Shown here one piece after another: positions 1 to 7,849 of a stretch of 47,909 nucleotides of DNA (the first letter of the stretch is position 1; every line of letters begins with the position of its first letter). The translations under genes and the position numbers were made by a program. Under the pieces are notes generated by a model. It had not been told where the DNA came from. It saw nothing but the letters and a program-made list of their open reading frames with translations, and ran no database searches. This DNA is from JARDZI01 sp041639705 (GTDB lineage Bacteria > Bacillota > Clostridia > Clostridiales > Caloramatoraceae), in NCBI GenBank assembly GCA_041639705.1, contig JBEQBT010000003.1, forward strand, positions 1 through 47,909, written 5' to 3'.

Positions 1-41
1 TCAGATATTACTAATATCTGATATCTGATGAGGCTGGCACC
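1..41. repeat. Palindromic repeat family F1, copy 1 (cut by window edge)
   Basis: This is the right arm and centre of the F1 palindrome: an ATCTGAT-rich stem ending in TGATGAGGCTGGCACC. The left arm lies outside the window. It is followed by TTAAATTTA, the same nine bases that follow the copy at 10513-10573. It sits 20 bp beyond the 3' end of the GNAT gene. Confidence 0.9.
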
Positions 42-61
42 TTAAATTTAACTTTTTTACA

Positions 62-628
62 TTATACTATTAAATCAGACTTCAATATTGAATATACTGC
101 AAGGTCGCTAAACTCTCCATTCTTATTTATATCTGCCTGACGCATAATGCCCTCAAACGTCATTCCTGATTTTTGCATCACCCTGCCTGATGCCAAATTT
201 AGAATATTATGTTTCCCTTCTATTCTGTTGATACCAATTTCCTTAAATAAATAATTGATAACAGTTTTTAGGGCTTCTGTTCCTATTCCTTTTTTCCAGA
301 ATGACCTACCTAGGGTAAATCCAACTTCACATAAGGAGTATTTTTCACTCAAATCCACTAATGAAATTTGGCCAATTATTTCACCAATCTCTTTTAATTC
401 AATCGCCCAATTATAGCAATAATCGTCTGTATATGCATTAATCCATTCCCTAATAGTTTGTTCCGTTTGAATTACATCACTATGAGCATTTCTTGTAAAA
501 AATCTGAATACCTCACTATCATTTGCCCAATTTTTAAACATATATTCTGCATCACTTGGTTTAAATCTGCGTAATAAAAGTCTTTCTGTTTCTATTTGTT
601 GTGTTCCTTTATGTGTTATCAATTTCAT
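62..628 (-). CDS. GNAT family N-acetyltransferase (RimJ/RimL-like)
   Basis: A 188-residue cytoplasmic acetyltransferase that would transfer an acetyl group from acetyl-CoA to an amine. The N-terminal TERLLLRRF, the acetyl-CoA loop in GRSFWKKGIGTEALK (about residues 107-121) and NLASGRVMQKSGMTFEG (about 144-160) are the usual landmarks of the RimJ/RimL group. The length is normal and the gene looks intact. The ATG at 628 is preceded by a G-rich ribosome site (GGGGGG). It is monocistronic, with an F1 palindrome just beyond its stop. The substrate cannot be read from sequence; ribosomal protein N-termini, polyamines or an antibiotic are all possible. Confidence 0.85.
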   Translation of the reverse strand: MKLITHKGTQQIETERLLLRRFKPSDAEYMFKNWANDSEVFRFFTRNAHSDVIQTEQTIREWINAYTDDYCYNWAIELKEIGEIIGQISLVDLSEKYSLCEVGFTLGRSFWKKGIGTEALKTVINYLFKEIGINRIEGKHNILNLASGRVMQKSGMTFEGIMRQADINKNGEFSDLAVYSILKSDLIV

Positions 629-1085
629 TACCCCCCAATATTATAAAAAATCTTAAATTGTTTTATTCTGCAACTAGGAAATAGTTCATATTAAATTATA
701 TCATGCTTATCTATACAAATTAAGCAAAAATTGGTATTCTTACCTTGAATTTTTCAATTTTCATATCAACAAATTCAACAGTCCTATGAACCAATATATT
801 CTTGCTCTTAATTATTTCTTTATCTTCACTTTAGTTTTAATTTTAGTATACTACATATTGGTACATGCGAGAAAGAAGTATGTATTCTCTGTAATGCAAT
901 CTCAAATACCCTAGAACCAGCCCTATGCTAGGGGCTTTGTTTAGATCACGGGGGCCTTCTGTTTTTTCTGAAAAAGGAGTTAGAAAACTATGGACTGTCT
1001 TTTTAATAAATATATGGTAAAATATTATTATCAGAATAAATTAGTTTAACAGCAGGAAGAATTCTATTATTGAATTGTGTGAAGG
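629..1085. other. Intergenic region with no supported gene
   Basis: About 455 bp between divergent genes. It is AT-rich. A short G/C hairpin (AGCCCT...AGGGGCT, about 928-946) is followed by TTTGTTT and may be a relic terminator. A TGGTAAAAT extended -10-like motif near 1013-1021 may serve the downstream hepT gene. No ORF with a start codon and ribosome site was found. Confidence 0.5.
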
Positions 1086-1097
1086 TTGGTGTTTTTT

Positions 1098-1493
1098 GTG
1101 GATTTTGATATTAGATGGAAACAGCGTTTTTCAAATTTTAAGAAGGCTTTTATTCAACTTACAGAATTTATCGACAAAGAAGAACTTAATAAATTTGAAG
1201 TTCAAGGATTGATCCAGTGTTTTGAATATACCTTTGAACTCGCCTGGAAAACCATGAAAGATTATTTAGAACAGGAAGGCTTTGAGGTAAAAAGCCCGAG
1301 GTCGGCAATTCAAACAGCTTTTCAAATACAATTAGTAACCGATGGCCACACCTGGATTGATGCATTAGAAAAAAGAAATTTGATGGCACATACATATGAT
1401 GAAGAAAAAGCGTCTGAGGCTGAGGTACTTATAAGAAATAATTATTACACATTAATCAAGGAACTTTGTTTAAAATTAGAGGGATTATTATGA
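1098..1493 (+). CDS. hepT: HepT-like HEPN ribonuclease toxin (HI0074 family), pair 1
   Basis: A small all-helical HEPN protein, the toxin half of a HepT/MntA module. HepT toxins cleave RNA through the RX4HXY motif, here R93-NLMA-H98-T-Y100. In characterised systems the Tyr is the residue adenylylated by MntA to neutralise the toxin. The longest frame opens with TTG at 1086, but a GAAGGT ribosome site at 1081-1086 would overlap it. The GTG at 1098 (131 aa, beginning MDFDIRW) is spaced correctly and matches the family's usual start. The last codons overlap mntA by four bases (ATGA), so the two are translationally coupled. Gene order here is toxin first, opposite to the other two pairs in this window. 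Confidence 0.85.
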   Translation: MDFDIRWKQRFSNFKKAFIQLTEFIDKEELNKFEVQGLIQCFEYTFELAWKTMKDYLEQEGFEVKSPRSAIQTAFQIQLVTDGHTWIDALEKRNLMAHTYDEEKASEAEVLIRNNYYTLIKELCLKLEGLL

Positions 1494-1795
1494 ATTTTGG
1501 ATTAAAAGAATCTGATATGGATTATATTCTTAATGTTATAGCAAATTTTAAGGAAATAGAAAAAGCCGCACTATTTGGCTCTCGAGCAAAGGGTAACTAT
1601 AAGCCTGGATCTGACGTTGACATAGCGATGTATGGAGATAAAATAACTTTTGATACTCTGTCTACTCTTCATTCTTTGCTAGAAGAACAGAGTCCATTGC
1701 CTTATTTATTTGACATTGTAGATTATACTCACTTAAATCATAAGGAACTAAAAGAGCATATTGATAGAAATGGAAAAGTGATTTTTTCCAGATAA
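1490..1795 (+). CDS. mntA: MntA-like nucleotidyltransferase antitoxin, pair 1
   Basis: A 101-residue minimal nucleotidyltransferase. It has the GSX10DXD signature (G30-S31, then D42-V-D44) that binds Mg-NTP. Antitoxins of this family add AMP units to the HepT tyrosine. An in-frame start at 1466 exists, but the ATG at 1490 overlaps the hepT stop and has AGAGGG upstream. It is shorter than the two other MntA copies here because it lacks their C-terminal helical extension. A half copy of the F1 palindrome begins 16 bp after the stop. Confidence 0.87.
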   Translation: MNFGLKESDMDYILNVIANFKEIEKAALFGSRAKGNYKPGSDVDIAMYGDKITFDTLSTLHSLLEEQSPLPYLFDIVDYTHLNHKELKEHIDRNGKVIFSR

Positions 1796-1811
1796 TATGA
1801 GTATTCAGGAA

Positions 1812-1840
1812 GGTGCCAGCCTCATCAGTTATCAGATATG
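1812..1840. repeat. F1 palindrome half copy (left arm only)
   Basis: GGTGCCAGCCTCATCAG followed by TTATCAGATATG matches the left arm of F1 with one change; the right arm is missing. It lies just downstream of toxin-antitoxin pair 1. Confidence 0.85.
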
Positions 1841-1882
1841 TGGAAGATGTCACTCATATCAGTTAAAATGTTTCAGGCTAAA

Positions 1883-1999
1883 GGGTGACAGATATGCTCC
1901 CCTTTTAGGAGACAGTTGAAATAATAAAAACTGTTTACTACAAGGGGAGCATATCACAAATTGAAAGTAACTTGTGAACTTGTGACCTGGCTGTTACCC
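1883..1999. repeat. Composite palindromic element F2, copy a
   Basis: The ends are inverted: GGGTGACAG at 1883-1891 against CTGTTACCC at 1991-1999. Inside is a perfect 14-bp inverted repeat (GATATGCTCCCCTT, 1891-1904, with its complement at 1942-1955). The right part (AACTTGTGAACTTGTGACCT) is nearly the same as the right arm at 21755-21774. It lies just beyond the 3' end of the GH1 gene, so it may also end that transcript. Confidence 0.7.
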
Positions 2000-2004
2000 T
2001 GGGG

Positions 2005-3444
2005 TTACCCTAAATCCTCCCCATTGGTTTCAATAACCCTCTTCATCCAGCTATAGCTGTCCTTTAAAATACGCTTTCCGCTGCCCTTTCCATAATCATC
2101 AATATCAACATAAATAAAACCGTAACGTTTGCTCATTTCACTTGAGGAACAGCTTACAATGTCAATTGGCCCCCAGGAATAATATCCCCTAAGGTCAACC
2201 CCATCCTTTATTGCTTCCTTCATTTGTTCTATGTGCTTCTTGTAATATTCTACCCTGTAGGGGTCGTGGATGCTGCCATCCTCTTCAAGGTTGTCATGAT
2301 AGCCTACCCCATTTTCAGTAATATAAATCGGACACTGATAGCGGTCATAGAACAGATTCAAATATGTGCGGAGGCCTATTGGGTCAATAGACCATCCCCA
2401 TGGATTTGCCGGTAGTGCAGGGTTCCTGTAATCCCTATGGGTTTTCTTAATGCTTTCACTGTCGCATATTCTTGTGTAGTAATAGGAAAATGACATGAAA
2501 TCCCCAGTATTCTTTAATGCCTCCTCATCACCCTCGTAAAACTCCACATGAATATTGTTGTCCTCAAAAAAGCGGAATGCATAGCCCGGATAACAGCCCC
2601 TGAGCAGTACGTCAGAAAAGAAATATTCCATCTGATTCTTTCTAACAGTTGCAAAAACATCCTCTGGCTTGCAGGTTGCAGGATATGAAGGCCCACCGCA
2701 GAGCATCATGCCTATTTCATAATCCGGATAAACCTCATGGGCATATTTTGTTGCTAACCCGCATGCAACCATTTCATTGTGTACTCCCTGATACTTTGCG
2801 CTTAATATATCCTCAACCACATCCCCTGCTATTCCAAGATGGTTGAAGGACTCATGAACTATAAGGTTGATTTGGTTTACAAGAATCCAGTACTTAACCT
2901 TTCCCTTGTATCTGTCAAAAAGGGTCTTGCAGTAGCGTACAAAGAAATCGATGGTTTCCCTTGAATACCATCCCTTATAGGAAGTGGTTAAATTAAGGGG
3001 CATCTCATAATGGGATACTGTAATCATAGGTTCCATTCCGTTTTTCAGTATTTCATCTATCAGATCATCATAGAACTTAAGGCCTGCTTCATTTGGCATT
3101 TCATCATCACCACTTGGATAAATCCTCGCCCAGTTGATGGAGGTACGAAAGCTTTTCAAGCCAAGGCCAGCAAGCAATTTTAGATCCTCCCTGTAGGTAT
3201 GATAAAAATCTATTCCCCAGCGCTTTGGGAAGATTCTATCACTGCTCTCCAATGCCTCCTTTATATATGTTGAGGTTACTTCCTCATTGTACTTTTTATC
3301 TAATGCCACATCATCCCGGAATTCATTGATATCCGCAATACATAATCCCTTTCCATCTACATCATAGGCACCTTCCAGCTGATTGGCGGCTACAGCTCCT
3401 CCCCATAAAAAATCCTTAGGAAAACCTTCGGGTATTCTTTTCAC
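2005..3444 (-). CDS. GH1 family 6-phospho-beta-glycosidase with Gln at the acid/base position
   Basis: A 479-residue (beta/alpha)8 glycoside hydrolase family 1 protein, expected to split phosphorylated beta-glycosides delivered by the adjacent PTS into glucose-6-phosphate and an aglycone or sugar. FLWGGAVAANQLEGA opens the barrel, the nucleophile is E377 in YITENG, and SSSEMSKRYGF near the C-terminus is the 6-phosphate binding loop. The acid/base motif is N-Q191-I-N instead of the usual NEIN: the codon is CAA. Everything else looks intact, so this is a substitution and not decay. It is the last gene of the IIB-IIC-IIA-GH1 operon, behind a hairpin at 3463-3500. The ribosome site is AAAGGGAGG. 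Confidence 0.92.
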   Translation of the reverse strand: MKRIPEGFPKDFLWGGAVAANQLEGAYDVDGKGLCIADINEFRDDVALDKKYNEEVTSTYIKEALESSDRIFPKRWGIDFYHTYREDLKLLAGLGLKSFRTSINWARIYPSGDDEMPNEAGLKFYDDLIDEILKNGMEPMITVSHYEMPLNLTTSYKGWYSRETIDFFVRYCKTLFDRYKGKVKYWILVNQINLIVHESFNHLGIAGDVVEDILSAKYQGVHNEMVACGLATKYAHEVYPDYEIGMMLCGGPSYPATCKPEDVFATVRKNQMEYFFSDVLLRGCYPGYAFRFFEDNNIHVEFYEGDEEALKNTGDFMSFSYYYTRICDSESIKKTHRDYRNPALPANPWGWSIDPIGLRTYLNLFYDRYQCPIYITENGVGYHDNLEEDGSIHDPYRVEYYKKHIEQMKEAIKDGVDLRGYYSWGPIDIVSCSSSEMSKRYGFIYVDIDDYGKGSGKRILKDSYSWMKRVIETNGEDLG

Positions 3445-3462
3445 AGTTTTAACCTCCCTTTA

Positions 3463-3500
3463 AAAAAGCGTCTTCAGTCAATTTGCAGAAGACGCTTTTT
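3463..3500 (-). terminator. Hairpin terminator/attenuator between celC and the GH1 gene
   Basis: Perfect 13-bp inverted repeat AAAAAGCGTCTTC/GAAGACGCTTTTT with a 12-nt loop. Read on the minus strand the stem is followed by a short T run and then the GH1 ribosome site. It probably lowers expression of the hydrolase relative to the PTS genes, or processes the mRNA. Confidence 0.75.
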
Positions 3501-3504
3501 GATA

Positions 3505-3840
3505 TTATTTTTCAAGTGCAGCTATTCTTTTTTCATAGCTTTCAAATATTTTGATCATCTGCTTTGCAATATTAATCTCACTGTTAATCGTCATAAGCGT
3601 ATCCTGGGCATGGGCAAACAGAACAGAATATTTCCCGGGCTCTCCTGAGCATTCTTCCTGAATAGCATCAGTTTGTATTTTGTGGGCTTGAGTTATTTTT
3701 GCCTGTGCCTCCTTAATATTACTTTTTGCCAGTGCAAAATCATATAAAGAAATTGCATCCAACGCTTCCTTGCACTTTATTCGGGCATCACCTGCATGCA
3801 ATATTATTTGCATGGCTGCTTGTACTCTATTATCGTCCAT
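3505..3840 (-). CDS. celC: PTS lactose/cellobiose-family EIIA
   Basis: A 111-residue helical IIA protein that carries phosphate from HPr to IIB. The phosphorylated residue is H77 in LFAHAQDTLMT, and the length fits the family (about 100-115). It follows IIC by 18 bp within one operon. Lac/cel IIA proteins are trimers whose three helices contain this His; the N-terminal AAMQIILHAGDAR is typical. Substrate class cannot be decided from IIA alone; the GH1 partner favours a beta-glucoside. Confidence 0.93.
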   Translation of the reverse strand: MDDNRVQAAMQIILHAGDARIKCKEALDAISLYDFALAKSNIKEAQAKITQAHKIQTDAIQEECSGEPGKYSVLFAHAQDTLMTINSEINIAKQMIKIFESYEKRIAALEK

Positions 3841-3857
3841 TTTATATCTCCTTTGCT

Positions 3858-5105
3858 TTAGTTTTTTCTAGCTATATCAGCGGCAAGTTCCTGAGCCTCA
3901 TAAACCTTAAAGAAAGGATACCAAATAGCTGTTGAAATGGCTACGTTTACAAGCATCAATATTACAGCTGCAACAGATCCAGTTGTAAACCATGTTGCAA
4001 ATGGGAATGGAGCATACCACATTTCAAACTGTATGGTTGGTATAGGCGCAAAGGGAATTACCTTTGTAAATATATATGTTACAAGTGGAAGTGCCACAGC
4101 CTGAAGCCACATAGGAACCATTAGAAGAGGATTCCATGCAATACCTCCAAATACTATGGGCTCATTTATGTTAAATATCCCGGGTATAAGGGAAGCCTTA
4201 CCAAGGGAGCTTAGTTTCATTGACTTTGAACGCAAGAACATTATAACTAAAGGAAGGGTAGACCCAATACCTCCAACCCACATATATGTGGAATAAATAG
4301 TTGTGCTTGTAACCAGGTTCAAATTGCCAACTGTTGCTGCTCCTGCCCTTGCTAATTCTATATTGGCAGCTATAGCTGCTAAAAGTACCGGCTGAGTTAC
4401 AGGTGTGAGTACCCAGCTTGATATACCCATAGAGTATAGGAAACTGTATAAAAGCATAATAACAACAAATCCAAAGGGTGACTCCATAAAGCTTGCAAGA
4501 GGCATGAAAATTGAAAGAACTATATTGTAGATATCAACCTTCATAAGCAGGACAAGTATCCAACCTGTAAATACTACAATTGCAATTGGAAGTATAGCAT
4601 CGAACCAGGACCTTACAAAGTCAGGAATAACTGAATCCTCCTTAAAAAATGAAAACTTTCCAAACAAGCTCATAATAAAACCAGTAAACAGGCCGGTGAA
4701 TATTGCAACAAACATTCCACCTGCACCTAATGCATCATGTCCGAAGCCAATTACCTTATCCAACTCTACTTGTGGTGTAATTACCATTAAGAATAGCAAT
4801 AAGCCGCTCATACCAGCTATAAGACGCTGTTTTCTTAACTTTTTCTTTTCCATTAGATTAAAGGGAATCAAAAATGCAACAAACAGTGAAACCTTTCCCA
4901 TTGTCCATCCGAATGGAGTCCAAAAGCTTGGAAGGCTTGGAATATAATTATTTAAAATTGCAAAAACAGTAAACAGCGAACCTAAAAGAATGAAAGGCAG
5001 TGTCTGCATTATTGAGTCTTTAATAGTAACAATCCAAACATTGTTATTGACTTTGCTCATCTTTGGCGCAAAGCTGTTTTCCAGCCAGTGAATGAATTTT
5101 TTCAT
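3858..5105 (-). CDS. celB: PTS lactose/cellobiose-family EIIC permease
   Basis: A 415-residue polytopic membrane protein with roughly ten hydrophobic segments. It forms the sugar channel through which a beta-glucoside is taken up and phosphorylated. LENSFAPKMSKVNNNVWI at the start and GIFNINEPIVFGG (about residues 315-327) are the hallmark sequences of Lac-family IIC; the NEP motif contributes to sugar binding. Length is slightly below the usual 430-450 but no domain is obviously missing. It lies between IIB and IIA, 24 bp after IIB. Confidence 0.93.
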   Translation of the reverse strand: MKKFIHWLENSFAPKMSKVNNNVWIVTIKDSIMQTLPFILLGSLFTVFAILNNYIPSLPSFWTPFGWTMGKVSLFVAFLIPFNLMEKKKLRKQRLIAGMSGLLLFLMVITPQVELDKVIGFGHDALGAGGMFVAIFTGLFTGFIMSLFGKFSFFKEDSVIPDFVRSWFDAILPIAIVVFTGWILVLLMKVDIYNIVLSIFMPLASFMESPFGFVVIMLLYSFLYSMGISSWVLTPVTQPVLLAAIAANIELARAGAATVGNLNLVTSTTIYSTYMWVGGIGSTLPLVIMFLRSKSMKLSSLGKASLIPGIFNINEPIVFGGIAWNPLLMVPMWLQAVALPLVTYIFTKVIPFAPIPTIQFEMWYAPFPFATWFTTGSVAAVILMLVNVAISTAIWYPFFKVYEAQELAADIARKN

Positions 5106-5129
5106 GAAAATTACCCCCTTATTATTTAA

Positions 5130-5441
5130 TTATTCATAGGAAGATAAAAGATGATCTAGAGCCTTTTTACCGTCTAATGTGGAATAATACTCAGGTTTCA
5201 TAACAATAGCCTTAATATCCCTTCCATCGATTATTTCATCGATTTCATCAAGCAAATAGGCCAAATGAGGACCAATCATAAGTGAATCAATATCATCAAT
5301 GTAGTTTTCAATCTCGGACTCGCTTCTTGCTGTAATATTGATTTCAAGTCCCCTTTCCTTAGCTGCTCTTCTTATATTTGCTGCCATAAAACCACTGCTA
5401 GCACCTGACCCGCAGACCAGTAAAACACTTAATTTTTTCAT
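5130..5441 (-). CDS. celA: PTS lactose/cellobiose-family EIIB
   Basis: A 103-residue IIB protein with the phosphocysteine C10 in LLVCGSGASSGFMA. It takes phosphate from IIA and passes it to the sugar during transport. The longer frame starts at a TTG (5489), but the ATG at 5441 has GGAGATG at the right distance and gives the standard length. It is the first gene of the operon. A candidate promoter (5513-5541) and the large palindrome (5539-5606) lie directly upstream. Confidence 0.93.
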   Translation of the reverse strand: MKKLSVLLVCGSGASSGFMAANIRRAAKERGLEINITARSESEIENYIDDIDSLMIGPHLAYLLDEIDEIIDGRDIKAIVMKPEYYSTLDGKKALDHLLSSYE

Positions 5442-5512
5442 TTTGTCATCTCCTCTCTTTTTTATGAAGCAATCAACCGGAAAAATCAATGTTCGAACAT
5501 CTCTTTAGCATC

Positions 5513-5541
5513 ATTATCATACTTTTATTAAACAGGCTCAA
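5513..5541 (-). promoter_or_regulatory. Candidate sigma-A promoter of the cel operon
   Basis: Minus strand: -35 TTGAGC at 5541-5536, 17-bp spacer, -10 GATAAT at 5518-5513. The palindrome arm overlaps the edge of the -35, as expected for an activator site. Confidence 0.55.
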
Positions 5542-5606
5542 ATAATTATTTTCACTCTCAAGGTGCAATTAATTAACTGCACCTTGAGAGTGAAAATAAT
5601 TATTTG
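5539..5606. promoter_or_regulatory. 29-bp-arm perfect inverted repeat between divergent cel and licR promoters
   Basis: Left arm 5539-5567 and right arm 5578-5606 are exact complements around a 10-nt AT loop; the core is TTCACTCTCAAGGTGCA and its complement. It abuts the candidate cel -35 and the candidate licR -35. The position suggests the binding site of the LicR-like activator encoded next door. Such long exact arms exceed a normal operator, so a mobile palindrome is the alternative. Confidence 0.7.
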
Positions 5607-5632
5607 AAATATATTAATTTATTTTATAAAAT
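5604..5632 (+). promoter_or_regulatory. Candidate promoter of the licR-like gene
   Basis: TTGAAA at 5604-5609, 17-bp spacer, TAAAAT at 5627-5632, about 57 bp before the TTG start. The -35 begins inside the palindrome's right arm. Confidence 0.45.
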
Positions 5633-5688
5633 TTAATTGGGTATATTATGTGCATATAGAACTAGCTTTTAAGGAGAGGTGTTATACT

Positions 5689-7599
5689 TTGAATGAAAAA
5701 TCGTTAAAATTATTGAAGCACTTAGAAAAACAGGATAATTGGATAACCTCTTCACAGCTTTCTGCAAAGTTAGATGTGTCTGTACGTACAATTAAAAGTT
5801 ATATCTTGGAAATTAAACAAGCTGACCCGAAACTGATTATTTCTTCCAAGGATGGGTATAAGCTGAATCGAAGCCAGCTGCCTGTTTTCCTGAAAAATTA
5901 TGATTCCCTCATACCCCAGACTCCTCAGGAAAGAATCGATTATGTTATTATAAAGCTAATTAAATCCAGGGATAAATATATTAACATCTATGATTTAAGC
6001 AGAGAAATGTATATAAGTGAAGCAACCCTAAAAATTGATCTCCATAAAATCAGGGCTAAATGCTCTAAATTCGACTTAACTGTAAATATCAATGGGGATA
6101 ATATTTCCATTGAGGGTTTTGAAAAAAACAAGCGAAAAATGATGAGCTCAATTATTTATGGAAAATTGGATAAGACTCCAATGAGCATACCCACCCTTCA
6201 AAGCGCATTTGCTGATTATGATGTGGAGAATATAGAGGGGATTATTTCAAATACATTCAAAAAATATCATCTGTTTATTAATGACTATTCCCTTTATAAT
6301 CTGATTCTGCACATTACTATTACAATAGACAGGATTAAAAACAACTATCTATATGAGTATATAGAGCAAAAAAATAATCTCCAGCTAAAGAACCACGAAT
6401 ATGAAATAGCCCGTGAAATATTAGGGGAGCTGGAGAAAAGTTATAATATCAAATACAATGAACACGAAATATATGAATTAACCTTGCAAATAATAAGCAG
6501 CGCAACCAACCTGGAATATAAAAATATAAATAAGCTTGATTTGGAAAAGCTTGTTGGAAGGGATTGCATGGAGCTTGTCGGGGAATTGATAGAGGATATT
6601 AATGATTACTACTATATAGAATTCAATGACCCTGAGTTCTTAATTCGTTTTTCACTGCATATAAAAAACCTTCTTACCAGGATTAAAAGTAATTATTTCA
6701 CCAGAAATCCCCTAACCGATACAATTAAAAGTGAATGCCCACTAATTTACGATTGTGCAGTTAACATTTCATATAAAATAAAGAAGTACACCAGCTGTGA
6801 AATTAATGATGATGAAATAGCATACATTGCACTGCATATAGGGGGAGCCTTGGTAAATCATAAAAACCTTCATACAAAGATAACCTGTGCCATATTGTTT
6901 CCCCACTACTATGATTTGGACATAAAGCTTACAGAGGATTTACACTCTGCATTTGGTGATTCCCTATTGATTAGGAACATAATCACCACTGAAAAGCAGC
7001 TGGAGGATGTTCAGGTTGATTTTATTATTTCAACAATTCAATTTTCAAACCCAGGAGGGCTGCCCTTTGCTATTATAAATCCATTTTTAACCGAAAGAGA
7101 TAAAAAGCTTATTTCGAATAAAATTGAGGAGATTAAAAAAAACAAGCAGAAGCTCAAGTTTTTGAGCTACATGCACTCATTTTTCAACGAGATGCTTTTC
7201 ATAAGAAACAGGCATTTCGAAGATGAGGGTGAGGCTATTGAATTTATGTGTTCCGAAATGAAAAAACAAGGCTACATAAATTCAGATTTCAAGCAGGAGG
7301 TATTAGAAAGGGAAGCTATGTCCTCCACAGCCTTTAACGGTATAGCAATCCCACATTCCATGAAGATGAGTGCCCAAAAGACGGGTATGTTTGTTATTGT
7401 CAACGAAGAGTCTATATCCTGGGGAAAGAAGCAGGTTAATATTATTTTCCTGCTGGCTATAAATAGAAACGAGAAAAACGTTTTCCATTATATTTTTGAC
7501 TCCCTTGCCACCATACTCTCAGAGGAGCTTAACCTGAAAAAGCTTATAAGCTGCAATAGCTATGAGGAGTTTATTATCACCCTGGTAAATTGCATATAG
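5689..7599 (+). CDS. licR: LicR/ManR-type PTS-regulated transcription activator
   Basis: A 636-residue modular activator: two N-terminal helix-turn-helix domains (about residues 1-150), two PTS regulation domains (PRDs) with candidate phospho-histidines H208, H324 and H383, a degenerate IIB-like segment and a C-terminal IIA-like domain with H556 in GIAIPHS. Phosphorylation by PTS proteins tells it whether the sugar is being transported. The frame opens at GTG 5650, but AAGGAGAGG at 5671-5679 points to TTG 5689. The IIB-like part reads AILFPHYYD, with no Cys where active IIB-like modules carry one. It is divergent from the cel operon and is its likely activator. Confidence 0.88.
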   Translation: MNEKSLKLLKHLEKQDNWITSSQLSAKLDVSVRTIKSYILEIKQADPKLIISSKDGYKLNRSQLPVFLKNYDSLIPQTPQERIDYVIIKLIKSRDKYINIYDLSREMYISEATLKIDLHKIRAKCSKFDLTVNINGDNISIEGFEKNKRKMMSSIIYGKLDKTPMSIPTLQSAFADYDVENIEGIISNTFKKYHLFINDYSLYNLILHITITIDRIKNNYLYEYIEQKNNLQLKNHEYEIAREILGELEKSYNIKYNEHEIYELTLQIISSATNLEYKNINKLDLEKLVGRDCMELVGELIEDINDYYYIEFNDPEFLIRFSLHIKNLLTRIKSNYFTRNPLTDTIKSECPLIYDCAVNISYKIKKYTSCEINDDEIAYIALHIGGALVNHKNLHTKITCAILFPHYYDLDIKLTEDLHSAFGDSLLIRNIITTEKQLEDVQVDFIISTIQFSNPGGLPFAIINPFLTERDKKLISNKIEEIKKNKQKLKFLSYMHSFFNEMLFIRNRHFEDEGEAIEFMCSEMKKQGYINSDFKQEVLEREAMSSTAFNGIAIPHSMKMSAQKTGMFVIVNEESISWGKKQVNIIFLLAINRNEKNVFHYIFDSLATILSEELNLKKLISCNSYEEFIITLVNCI

Positions 7600-7624
7600 G
7601 GAAGCCCTGTATTTCTAGGCCAAA

Positions 7625-7699
7625 GGGTGACAGCCAGGTCTCAAGCTATAAGATAAGTCGAAGCATATGATATGCATATTCATATGCTTCGACTTATCT
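7625..7699. repeat. F2 element copy b with 20-bp-arm hairpin (probable licR terminator)
   Basis: It starts with GGGTGACAG then CCAGGTCTCAAG, the outer end shared with the copy at 21727-21783. It continues into an exact 20-bp inverted repeat (arms 7651-7670 and 7680-7699, 9-nt loop) followed by GTTTTT. Placed 26 bp after licR, it can act as a plus-strand terminator. Confidence 0.7.
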
Positions 7700-7704
7700 G
7701 TTTT

Positions 7705-7809
7705 TAATAGTCCACCTTCTATAAGGTGGAGGTCTCACATTTTTGCTTCAGGAAATGCATAAGTCCCCACCTGAAGTTTCGATGTTCAGCTTTAGCAAAA
7801 CGAGTTCAC
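7705..7809 (+). repeat. Three-hairpin element E, copy 1 (degenerate)
   Basis: In plus orientation: hairpin A (TCCACCTTCTATAAGGTGGA, 7711-7730), eroded hairpin B (GCTTCAGG ... CCCCACCTGAAG, 7745-7776), eroded hairpin C (TGTTCAGCTTTAGC) and the end GAGTTCAC at 7802-7809. It matches the copies at 28362 and 45569, which are in the opposite orientation. The ladder of hairpins closing on TTCAC resembles the right end of IS200/IS605-type elements, but no TnpA or TnpB gene is nearby. Confidence 0.75.
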
Positions 7810-7849
7810 TGGCTGTGCCCCATGCCCTGGTGTTATTCTAAAGGGAGCT

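Noticed and set aside
785..861. Inverted ACCAATATA ... TACATATTGGT pair and a short minus-strand frame containing KSKNILVHRT
   Set aside because: The frame has no start codon and no ribosome site. The pair is AT-rich and loosely spaced, so it is not distinguishable from chance.
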